Assembly: GCA_017509685.1 (NCBI GenBank)
Contig: JAFWPA010000022.1
Span: forward strand, 1 to 32,765
Length of the DNA: 32,765 nt
Direction of reading: 5' to 3'
Source: Bacteroidales bacterium
GTDB taxonomy: Bacteria > Bacteroidota > Bacteroidia > Bacteroidales > UBA932
This document shows positions 15,710-22,314 of this stretch, piece after piece (the stretch's first letter is position 1; every line of letters begins with the position of its first letter). The notes below the pieces were generated by a model. The model saw only the letters and a program-made list of their open reading frames with translations. It made no database searches and was not told the origin of the DNA. The position numbers and the translations under genes were made by a program.

Positions 15710-16645
15710 TTATTTCTTTAATGTTATTATGTAAGTAAAAACGAACTCCCCATTCGCAGAGGTCTTGATTGTCAGATCCCCCCCCATAGATCTCATCGCC
15801 TCTCTGGCTGAGTGCAAACCGTATCCACTATGTCCCTTTTCCCCATCATAAAACCCAGGCGTGAATAGTTTGTTTGTATCCCCTAGATATGGTGTCCCGT
15901 TGTTTGAAATATAAATAATAATAGAATCATCATTCTCCTTAAACGAAACCTTTACCTTATTCTCAAATAAGTAATTCTCTTTTGTATGCGACGTAGAGAA
16001 AGCATGTCTTATGATATTTGCTTGAATATTATTTAGCACAGAATTAACGAATAAATCCTTATCTACATTAACCATCGCATCACAAAACTCTAGTTCATGC
16101 TCATACCAGACATCTGCGTTTTTAATCTGGTCCAGCACTTCTTCAGCCAAACAGAGAAGGTTACTTGAAGTAATCCTTGTTTCCCTGTCTTTAAGTGGAC
16201 GTCTGACGGAGAGTTTCGTAATGTCCGAGATTAAGCATTTTTTTAAGCCAATTGCCACTCCGGAGGTCTCCTTTGCGCGTAACCCAAACTGGTTGTTAAG
16301 GTTATATAGGTGACCATACTTTTTTTGTAGTTTTTGATAAAAATTGCAAGCCTCCTTAATAATGCCAATACTGTCCGCGCAGAAGATGTCAGCTTTCTTA
16401 TAAAACTGTTCTAGTTGTTCTTCCTCCGGATCGCCTTCAACGTTCCATTTTTGGTCAAGGAATGAACAAACTCGTTCGCTATTATGGTTAATAGTATCCA
16501 TTTCCTGCCCTAACCTTGGAAAGAATTCTTCTTCCATCGCACCGGGCAGTTTCATCCATGAAAAAGGCTCGAAAACCATACCGAGACGAAGATTAATGTC
16601 ATGCTTGAGCTCGGTCTTTTCAATTATGAGTTGATTAATAGTCAT
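15710..16645 (-). CDS. GHKL (HATPase_c) family ATPase, histidine-kinase-like
   Basis: The product has 311 residues. Residues about 197-311 form a GHKL ATPase domain: N box SVLNNIQANIIRHAF (about 202-216), G1 region IYISNNGTPY (about 243-252, with Asn where most members have the adenine-binding Asp), and G2 KGHSGYGLHSAREAMRSMGGDL in pieces from about 270. The N-terminal 190 residues are helical without membrane segments. A His in ELKHDINL (residue 15) could be a phospho-acceptor, but I see no standard HisKA box. Together with the receiver protein downstream it resembles a soluble two-component pair. Start ATG at 16645 overlaps the stop of the preceding gene (TAATG). It is AT-rich like its two partners. 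Confidence 0.85.
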   Translation of the reverse strand: MTINQLIIEKTELKHDINLRLGMVFEPFSWMKLPGAMEEEFFPRLGQEMDTINHNSERVCSFLDQKWNVEGDPEEEQLEQFYKKADIFCADSIGIIKEACNFYQKLQKKYGHLYNLNNQFGLRAKETSGVAIGLKKCLISDITKLSVRRPLKDRETRITSSNLLCLAEEVLDQIKNADVWYEHELEFCDAMVNVDKDLFVNSVLNNIQANIIRHAFSTSHTKENYLFENKVKVSFKENDDSIIIYISNNGTPYLGDTNKLFTPGFYDGEKGHSGYGLHSAREAMRSMGGDLTIKTSANGEFVFTYIITLKK

Positions 16646-17583
16646 TATGCAATACGTTCAATATTACGACATATTATGCCGACCTCATTAGACATTTTTC
16701 CAAGGAGTTTAGCATTTCTCACAATCTCAAATAGCTGTCTTCTCGGATATCCCTCAGCAGAATAATCAAGATTCTCTTTAGGAAGAGAAGATAAAGAAAC
16801 TTTTGAGAGTGTCTTTTTTGTCTCCTCTACTAGCCGTGTTATCCGCTTCTTCTGAGCTCTGAGTATGGATTTTTGCTGAGGAATATTGATTCTCTCTAAT
16901 TCTTGCTTCAACAGTTCAATTTGTGTGTCGTTCCTTTTACGAACAAGCAGCCCCCCACCAAAGATTCCAGCGGCGCTAATTCCCCATCCGATAGGGCCAA
17001 GAATAGCCAAAAGAGCAGACCCGGCAGCCATTCCTCCTCCGCCAGCCGCAATGGCCCCTCCGCCTAACCAAGCCAGTGCTGCGTTTGTTGCGGCGGCTCC
17101 ACCCAATGCGGAAATGGCTACGCCAGAACTAGTAGAGCCAAATGCCGTAGCCACAGCCATAGCGGCAGATGGACCAAGTGTTGCGGTTAAACCTCCGGCG
17201 ACAGCTCCTGCTGCTGCAGCAGCATTAACCCCATTTGAAGAAGCGGCTTCCTTATTTAGTAAGCCCTGTTGTGCCGTTTCATATGCATCGGCTTTTTCTA
17301 TATTCTTCATGAATAACAGTGCTCTTCCGCAACTATCTTTTAATACTTGAGGATGATTAGCCAAATTCTCCACATAGAAATTTAAAGCCTGTATTGAACG
17401 CAGTGATTCTTTACGTAATTCGTATAGCCTTTCTGATTGGCGCATAATGTATTTATCAGCATTCTCGCAGTAACTAATGAAGCCATTATACTCGTCAATT
17501 TTATCTTGTAGGGCTTGCGCATGAGTGATGAAATTAGTGGCCTTCCTAACAAATCCCATAAGTTTTTCTTTCTTTTTGCCCAT
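16645..17583 (-). CDS. Ala/Gly-rich membrane-associated protein with coiled coils
   Basis: The product has 312 residues from ATG at 17583. An in-frame ATG at 17619 is disfavoured because it lies on the wrong side of the -7 element, upstream of the expected transcript start. Residues about 10-115 are charged and probably coiled coil. Residues about 118-218 are Ala/Gly-rich and hydrophobic, with AAAAAGAVAGGLTATLGPSA, ALAWLGGGAIAAGGGGMAAG and LAILGPIGWGISAAGIFGGG, which could form glycine-zipper hairpins in a membrane. The last 95 residues are basic and helical again. I do not recognise a named family; this glycine-rich core recurs in phage and defence-associated proteins from memory. It is translationally coupled to the GHKL gene, so a role as the sensor's membrane partner or effector is plausible. 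Confidence 0.65.
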   Translation of the reverse strand: MGKKKEKLMGFVRKATNFITHAQALQDKIDEYNGFISYCENADKYIMRQSERLYELRKESLRSIQALNFYVENLANHPQVLKDSCGRALLFMKNIEKADAYETAQQGLLNKEAASSNGVNAAAAAGAVAGGLTATLGPSAAMAVATAFGSTSSGVAISALGGAAATNAALAWLGGGAIAAGGGGMAAGSALLAILGPIGWGISAAGIFGGGLLVRKRNDTQIELLKQELERINIPQQKSILRAQKKRITRLVEETKKTLSKVSLSSLPKENLDYSAEGYPRRQLFEIVRNAKLLGKMSNEVGIICRNIERIA

Positions 17584-17607
17584 AAACTTCATTTTAGTCG
17601 AGACAAA

Positions 17608-17615
17608 CAAATATA
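17608..17615 (-). promoter_or_regulatory. -7 element for the coiled-coil/GHKL/receiver operon
   Basis: TATATTTG on the minus strand matches TAnnTTTG and lies 25 bases upstream of the chosen ATG. No -33 element or copy of the 17-bp inverted repeat was seen here. Confidence 0.45.
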
Positions 17616-17648
17616 GCAATTATCCTTGAATATTGATACTAATTGCTT

Positions 17649-17680
17649 CTGGTAGACTAGGCAATTGCCCAGTCTACCAG
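17649..17680 (-). terminator. Strong hairpin spanning the stop codon of the YeeR-like gene
   Basis: Arms CTGGTAGACT and AGTCTACCAG (17649-17658, 17671-17680) pair perfectly; after one mismatch the interior GGCAATTGCC is itself a palindrome. The last seven codons and the stop of the upstream gene are coded in the hairpin. There is no T tract after it, so it may protect the 3' end or attenuate transcription into the next operon instead of being a classical terminator. Confidence 0.55.
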
Positions 17681-18787
17681 TTTCTTGGTGCCCATCTGCA
17701 CCCCCATCCCTACTCCCAGGCCACCGATGAAGCCGCCGATAGCGGTTCCGATGCCCGGGAAGATGGCTGTGCCGATGGCGGCTCCGGCAACAGCGCCACC
17801 CCAACCACCGGCCGTTCCGGCCGTGTTCACGATGGCATTCTTGCCGGTCTCCTTCCAGGACTGTTTGCCCCGGCAGGAGCGGACAATGTCCGGAACCGTT
17901 ACCGCCACGGTAGTTGCAGCTGCCATCAGGACGTTGCTGCGAGCAATCTTCGTAGCAGCGTTTTTGACAGCTTGTTCCGTGGCCTGCTTGCCCACCTGAC
18001 GGGAAGCCACCTGAGTGATAGTCTTCCGACCAATCTCCGTCTGATAGGCAGCCTCCACGGCCTTGCGGGCACCCTTCGTAACCCAGGCCATCGTGTCACG
18101 ACCGGCTTGAGTGCGGAAGAACTGCTGCATGGCCACGCTGACCGTCAGGTATGTGGCGCCGGTTGCCAGAGCACGCTTGTAGGCGCACTGGAAGGCATCC
18201 TTCTGAGATGCGCCCTTCATCCGGCAACCGGCATAAGTCAAAACGAAGGTAAGCCCCGTCAGGCAGGTGCAGGTCACTGCGTGGCTCATCACGTCGTACT
18301 TGAGCGACTCGATGTTGCCAGCCTTGGCGACTTTGGCAGCCTGCTCGTAGGTGCAGTGGCCCTCAACAACCCATTTGCTGGCTTCAGCAGGGTCGGTGAC
18401 ACCGGGCACGTCACCCTTGCGAATACGCTCCGCAAAGTATCGGATGGCATCCTTTCCCTGGCCCTTGGGGACCTCCAGCTTCATTCCGGGGTAACGGAAC
18501 TTGCCGGTGGCCTGGTCAAAGGCATTGTAGACGGAGTCGTACGCACTGCTGCAGTACTTCGTCTGAATCTTGATGCCGTTGACAATGCGGTCGGCGCCGT
18601 TGAGCTCATTGCTAAGCCCAACCTTGTCGACGTGCTTGCCGCACAGCCGGTCAACCAGAGCGTTCCAGTCCTCTGCAGCCCAGCCGTTAGCTCGGGATGC
18701 GGACATGTGGTTCCACTGGGTGGATTCAATGTTAGAAGCGCTTTCAACCGATGCTGCTCCAAGAACGGCGTTCTCAATCTTCCTCAT
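17657..18787 (-). CDS. YeeR-like protein with C-terminal glycine zipper
   Basis: The product has 376 residues from ATG at 18787; the frame is open to 18829, but the extra residues look non-coding. The N-terminal half is soluble, with IQTKYCSSAYDSVYNAFDQ, MKLEVPKGQGKDAIRYFAERIRKGDVPGVTDP and YEQAAKVAKAGNIESLKYD (in pieces), a pattern I associate with the YeeR-type proteins of prophage and accessory regions; this assignment is from memory. Hydrophobic helices follow (CTCLTGLTFVLTYAGC). The last 60 residues are a glycine-zipper stretch, GGWGGAVAGAAIGTAIFPGIG and GGFIGGLGVGMG, which could insert into a membrane. It has its own promoter with two operator-like repeats upstream. Its function is unknown. 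Confidence 0.7.
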   Translation of the reverse strand: MRKIENAVLGAASVESASNIESTQWNHMSASRANGWAAEDWNALVDRLCGKHVDKVGLSNELNGADRIVNGIKIQTKYCSSAYDSVYNAFDQATGKFRYPGMKLEVPKGQGKDAIRYFAERIRKGDVPGVTDPAEASKWVVEGHCTYEQAAKVAKAGNIESLKYDVMSHAVTCTCLTGLTFVLTYAGCRMKGASQKDAFQCAYKRALATGATYLTVSVAMQQFFRTQAGRDTMAWVTKGARKAVEAAYQTEIGRKTITQVASRQVGKQATEQAVKNAATKIARSNVLMAAATTVAVTVPDIVRSCRGKQSWKETGKNAIVNTAGTAGGWGGAVAGAAIGTAIFPGIGTAIGGFIGGLGVGMGVQMGTKKLVDWAIA

Positions 18788-18841
18788 AGGAAAAAAGGGA
18801 CCATCCCTACTGACCCACCAGCTTGGCACTCGCCAGGGTGA

Positions 18842-18868
18842 GGTCCTGCCCGGGACTATATGACAGGA
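18842..18868. other. Possible leader hairpin of the YeeR-like gene
   Basis: GTCCTG and CAGGAC form 6-bp arms around a 15-base loop in the roughly 150-base leader between the promoter near 18946 and the start at 18787. There is no T tract after it in the direction of transcription. Nothing else recognisable lies in the leader. Confidence 0.3.
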
Positions 18869-18945
18869 CGAATTCCTTTTTGTTTTTTTGCTTAATAATT
18901 GGTCGTCTTGTCGCAGCGTCAGTATTTCAAAGAGTTTCGTTGGTG

Positions 18946-18953
18946 CAAAGGTA
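18946..18953 (-). promoter_or_regulatory. -7 element of the YeeR-like gene
   Basis: TACCTTTG on the minus strand is identical to the -7 element of the YaaW operon. TTG occurs at 18964-18966 and at 18978-18980; the second lies inside the operator-like repeat. Spacing to either is not ideal, so the -33 assignment is open. Confidence 0.55.
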
Positions 18954-18974
18954 GGTGGTTTTTCAACACCTTCT

Positions 18975-18991
18975 GTGCAATCTCATTTCAT
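18975..18991. promoter_or_regulatory. Operator-like motif, weaker copy
   Basis: GTGCAATCTCATTTCAT agrees with GTGAAAAGTCATTTCAC at 13 of 17 positions by hand, with the TCATTTCA half intact. It lies 21 bases upstream of the -7 element of the YeeR-like gene. Confidence 0.4.
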
Positions 18992-19059
18992 AGTTACAGT
19001 CATCGCCATCCCGAAACCGGAACGGCGATGCAAAGATGGAGAGAATAAATGTCTTAAGT

Positions 19060-19076
19060 ATGAAAACTCATTTCAC
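19060..19076. promoter_or_regulatory. Operator-like inverted repeat, strong copy
   Basis: ATGAAAACTCATTTCAC agrees with the 14654 copy at 15 of 17 positions. It overlaps the stop codon of the WYL regulator gene and lies 84-85 bases upstream of the weaker copy, that is, about eight helical turns away. Confidence 0.5.
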
Positions 19077-20084
19077 GGTATAGAGCCCAAGAACCTTTTG
19101 AACAGTAATCTTGATGGTCTCTCTCAGCGATGCAGGGGAAACCACCTCTACATCGGGGCCAAAACTCAACAGAAGGGAAATCAGTTCTTTGTTGACAACA
19201 ATCTCGGGGATAGTCAGTTTGGACCATCCCGGGCAATTCGGTATTATCTCGATCCTCTGGTCTGGATGGATGGGTTTGGTGTCAATGTAACCGATTCTGG
19301 AGGAAGCCACCTTCAGTACAACCTTTTCCACCCGGGGCTCCTTGTCGAAGGCGCCGGAGACGCCGTACACATTGGAGAAACGGTCTGCTATTTCACCCAA
19401 ATGGCAAGGTATGTATTCCCCCTTACCCGGAATGTCAACTTCCTCAATTCGGTCAATGGCGAACGAAGTTAAATTCTGCCGATTATCTATGCGTGCAATT
19501 AAAAACCATCGGTCATTGAACTGCCGGAGCATATACGGGGAGATGTTATACTCCAATACCTCCTTTCCATACGGCTTGTAGGAAAGCGTTACGGCCTTCT
19601 TGTGGGTAATGGCATCTAAAAGAGGACTGAACCATTCGTCTATGCCTTTAAGGAAGGCATTGTTGGAAAACTGAACCGTATCCAGCTCAATGTCACTGGC
19701 GTTCTGCCCAGTAATAACGTGTTCAAGCAGACTGAGGAATAAGGCGTAATTGGGATTTATCCCGTATTCACGGACCTTCCCAAGGAGTTTTGCCAGAATT
19801 CTTTTGTCTTCTTCCGACAATACATTCTCCATAACAGAGAAGTCGGGGTCAGAATAGCGATAACGAATCCCCCTCCCATCCTTAGGGAGATTCTCGTCAA
19901 ACGGCGCGTGGTACTCTTCCTTGAACTTTTTGATGTCAGACTTGATAGTCCTGGCGGTTTTCTCGATTCCATGGTCCGAGAGTATAGCTCTCAGTTCTTC
20001 AACGGAATAGCCATTCTTGTTCTCATCACGGAACAAGGTATCTAGGATTCTGTGCCTCTTTCTTTGATTAACGTCTGTTGCCAT
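19068..20084 (-). CDS. WYL-domain transcriptional regulator
   Basis: The product has 338 residues. An N-terminal winged helix-turn-helix (RKRHRILDTLFRDENKNGYSVEELRAIL, then ARTIKSDIKKFKEEY, in pieces) is followed by a WYL domain around residues 145-225 (LSYKPYGKEVLEYNISPYML, RQFNDRWFLIAR, FAIDRIEEVDIPG) and a C-terminal WCX-like extension (VVLKVASSRIGYID to the end). WYL proteins sense ligands, often nucleotides or nucleic acid, and are frequent regulators of phage-defence loci. The gene starts 9 bases after the Csx3-like ATPase gene and is in its operon. I infer that it binds the inverted repeat seen three times in the island. No such site lies before its own operon, so autoregulation is not supported. 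Confidence 0.9.
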   Translation of the reverse strand: MATDVNQRKRHRILDTLFRDENKNGYSVEELRAILSDHGIEKTARTIKSDIKKFKEEYHAPFDENLPKDGRGIRYRYSDPDFSVMENVLSEEDKRILAKLLGKVREYGINPNYALFLSLLEHVITGQNASDIELDTVQFSNNAFLKGIDEWFSPLLDAITHKKAVTLSYKPYGKEVLEYNISPYMLRQFNDRWFLIARIDNRQNLTSFAIDRIEEVDIPGKGEYIPCHLGEIADRFSNVYGVSGAFDKEPRVEKVVLKVASSRIGYIDTKPIHPDQRIEIIPNCPGWSKLTIPEIVVNKELISLLLSFGPDVEVVSPASLRETIKITVQKVLGLYTVK

Positions 20085-20093
20085 TTTTACTGG

Positions 20094-21224
20094 TTATAAG
20101 TCTTTAATCATGCCCAACTCCATGGAATTCCCAGATTCTACACAGATATAGTGATTGCCGGGTTGGAACAAGAACTTGGTATCGTTTGAATAACTGATAA
20201 AGATGGACGCTATAACCCACATAGGAAAACGTCCTAACAAGAAAAGTGGCTTTTTCTCATCAATTGTCGGGATGGAGAGATGCTCAAAGTTGGATTCGTG
20301 TACCGAACCCATCATGTTTTGACGGAGCAAAACATAGTTATCTCCTTCTTCAAGTTTCCATTCGGATGAAAGAGAGGAAATCGGAGCTTTTGGAAGCACA
20401 CCAACAGCCTTGAACTCCCCAGACCTGTCATCAAAGAATGAAACTTGATTCTCCCGGCACAGTACATTTGCCGCAACGGCAGCGACCCAGTTAGCTTTCA
20501 AGCCAAAGATTTTATATCTGTGATCCTTTAGGCGCAAAGCGTTTAAGTACTCAAATACTAACGGACCATGTTCGGGACTAAAATGACTGTGGTTCACGCG
20601 GACTCCTTCACTTGTAGTCCATTCCAACGAGCTACCGATACTCTCACCGACCTTACTGAAATCTAGAAAGAAACTGCGGCGGTACCCTGAGGTGCTGACA
20701 ATGAGGTCTGCGAGCCCCTTGATTACTACGGAGTCAAACAGGAATTTACCCCTTTCCAACCCCGAAAGCCGGGCATGCAAGTAATACTTCTCCCGGCAGA
20801 CAATCTCATCATGTCCTCCGTCTAGATCTGACTCAATAGTGGCGAGGCAACGGCAGCCGTGTGATTCGCCGAAATCCTTCCATGGCGCAATCATATCCGG
20901 ATTGGAACTCAATACTACAAAGCTGTCTGCTACTTCAAAGAGAGAAGCTTTATCCTCCTGTAACTTGCCGCCGATATCTATGATGACTATGTCTTGAAAC
21001 GCCTTTTTGATGTTCTCCGTCCAAATGGCAAACTTTTCTGCCGTATTGGCTGATTTGGTACGAACACGGGCAATCTCCTCTTGGTCGGAATTGTTGCTCC
21101 AAGATCCTTCACCGTCTCCATTAGCATTGATTCTAAGATAAGAATCCGACGGCATAAACCTGACCAGATTAGCAATCAAGACACTTTTCCCAGAATGAGG
21201 CGGGCCGCAGATAATAGTTTTCAT
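20094..21224 (-). CDS. P-loop ATPase fused to two tandem Csx3-like modules
   Basis: The product has 376 residues. Walker A GPPHSGKS is at residues 7-14 and a Walker B-like strand DIVIIDIGG near 78-86, so residues 1-180 are a P-loop NTPase. The remainder shows two similar blocks: YKIFGLKANWVAAVAANVL followed by VSFFDDRSGEFKAVGVL (about 237-277), and LFLLGRFPMWVIASIFISYS followed by FLFQPGNHYICVES (about 327-365). Each recalls the G-R-x-P-x-W-L helix plus strand pattern of CRISPR-associated Csx3, a ring-nuclease-related fold that binds or cleaves cyclic oligoadenylate or RNA ends; Csx3-ATPase fusions are known. No CRISPR array or cas gene is present here. The Csx3 assignment is by eye and needs a profile search; the ATPase part is firm. 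Confidence 0.65.
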   Translation of the reverse strand: MKTIICGPPHSGKSVLIANLVRFMPSDSYLRINANGDGEGSWSNNSDQEEIARVRTKSANTAEKFAIWTENIKKAFQDIVIIDIGGKLQEDKASLFEVADSFVVLSSNPDMIAPWKDFGESHGCRCLATIESDLDGGHDEIVCREKYYLHARLSGLERGKFLFDSVVIKGLADLIVSTSGYRRSFFLDFSKVGESIGSSLEWTTSEGVRVNHSHFSPEHGPLVFEYLNALRLKDHRYKIFGLKANWVAAVAANVLCRENQVSFFDDRSGEFKAVGVLPKAPISSLSSEWKLEEGDNYVLLRQNMMGSVHESNFEHLSIPTIDEKKPLFLLGRFPMWVIASIFISYSNDTKFLFQPGNHYICVESGNSMELGMIKDL

Positions 21225-21255
21225 TACCAGATTGTGGTCATCAGTTTTACAACAA

Positions 21256-21263
21256 CAAAGTTA
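21256..21263 (-). promoter_or_regulatory. -7 element of the Csx3-like ATPase/WYL operon
   Basis: TAACTTTG on the minus strand matches TAnnTTTG, about 32 bases upstream of the ATG at 21224. TTG at 21284-21286 is a possible -33 element with a 20-base spacer. Confidence 0.5.
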
Positions 21264-21317
21264 GCTTATTATGATGAGAGTATCAAGGGCACGGTCGAGG
21301 TCTCTTTGGAAGAACTC

Positions 21318-21367
21318 GGCAGCACGTCTCAGAGCAAAAAATGGTCAAATCTTGCTCTGAGACGTGC
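21318..21367 (-). repeat. 50-bp hairpin repeat, copy 1
   Basis: AGCACGTCTCAGAGCAA and its exact inverted copy flank a central stretch of about 16 bases, giving a 17-bp perfect stem. Its reverse complement matches copy 2 at 26938-26988, including the loop (AGATTTGA-CATTTT). It lies 17 bases past the stop of the lytic transglycosylase gene and marks the right edge of the accessory island; it may also act as that gene's terminator. Confidence 0.8.
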
Positions 21368-21384
21368 TAAAAGCCCAATCCGTT

Positions 21385-22251
21385 TTAGGGGATGGAGATA
21401 ACGTAGGTTTTGCCGCTCTTGTTGGTGAGGTGGTCGGAGCGGAGCCAGGGGTTGGCCTCCCGCAGGAGGAAGAAGCTGGTGCCGTTTTCTTTGGCGAAAT
21501 CGGCCAGGCTGTTAATGGGGCCGTTGACGCCCACCTGCTTGCTGGGCGCTTTGTAGGGATAGCGTGCGCCGGGATCGATGTGAAAGCCGAACAGCTCCGG
21601 GTGCTCGAAGAAATACTTGGCCGTGAGGATGCGGAACATATAGCGGGACGTCTCGTCGGGGAGCAGGAGGTCCATGGCGTGGGACTGCTTCTGTTCTTCA
21701 ATGCGCCGGCTGATACCGTTCTGGCCGGCGTTGTAGCTGGCGGCCACGGTCATCCAATCCCCATACTTCTCATAGGCGTCCTTCAGGTACTGGCAGGCGG
21801 CTTCGGTGGCCTTGACCAGATGGAAACGCTCGTCCACTTCGGCGTTGACCTCCAGACCGTAGTCCCGGCCGGTGCCCTTCATGAACTGCCACAGTCCCCC
21901 GGCCCCGGCCGTGGAGACGGCTTTGGGGTCCAAGTTGCTCTCGATGGCCATCAGGTACTTGAGGTCTTCCGGAATGCCGTTCTTCTTGAGGATGGGCACC
22001 ACCTGGGAGAAGATACGCTGCGCCCGCTTTAGCATGAGGGTAGAAGTGGTGTGCGCATAGGTGAACTGGATGAACTCACGGTCCAGCCGCTCGTAGAGGT
22101 CCGGGCGGTCGAAGCGCCAGGTCTCCCCCGCAAAGGTGATGCTTTTGGGCACCGGAGGCGCCTGGTAGTGGATGGACTCGGGCTCGTACAGCACCTGTGC
22201 CCCGGCGGGGACGGCCAGGAAAAGCGCAAGTAATAGGAGTGTCCTTTTCAT
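21385..22251 (-). CDS. Lytic transglycosylase (SLT/MltD-like)
   Basis: The product has 288 residues with a signal peptide (MKRTLLLLALFLAVPAGA). Lytic transglycosylases cleave the MurNAc-GlcNAc bond of peptidoglycan in the periplasm, forming an anhydro end. The SLT domain spans about residues 90-225: catalytic Glu in MAIESNLDPKAVSTAGAGGLWQF (in pieces), then AASYNAGQNGISRRI and ETSRYMFRILTAKYF. The last 45 residues (SLADFAKENGTSFFLLREANPWL and TYVISIP) look like one LysM-type peptidoglycan-binding repeat. It is a normal chromosomal gene and marks the end of the island. Confidence 0.93.
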   Translation of the reverse strand: MKRTLLLLALFLAVPAGAQVLYEPESIHYQAPPVPKSITFAGETWRFDRPDLYERLDREFIQFTYAHTTSTLMLKRAQRIFSQVVPILKKNGIPEDLKYLMAIESNLDPKAVSTAGAGGLWQFMKGTGRDYGLEVNAEVDERFHLVKATEAACQYLKDAYEKYGDWMTVAASYNAGQNGISRRIEEQKQSHAMDLLLPDETSRYMFRILTAKYFFEHPELFGFHIDPGARYPYKAPSKQVGVNGPINSLADFAKENGTSFFLLREANPWLRSDHLTNKSGKTYVISIP

Positions 22252-22293
22252 TTCGTACAGTCAGTTACTGTTTACGAAGATAAGGTTTTTTTT

Positions 22294-22301
22294 TATCTTT
22301 G
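22294..22301 (+). promoter_or_regulatory. -7 element for the BIG2/transglutaminase lipoprotein gene
   Basis: TATCTTTG matches the consensus. AAGATAA at 22278-22284 and TTATCTT here form a 7-bp inverted repeat across a T-run, which may also serve as structure or a protein site. Confidence 0.55.
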
Positions 22302-22314
22302 TGCGTATAAAACA

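Noticed and set aside
17636-18841. Plus-strand frame of 402 codons opposite the YeeR-like gene
   Set aside because: The minus-strand frame carries coherent helices and a glycine zipper; the plus frame shows no motif and ends in low-quality composition.
12900-21224. Prophage or integrative element
   Set aside because: No integrase, recombinase, structural or replication genes and no attachment-site repeat or tRNA at either edge were seen.
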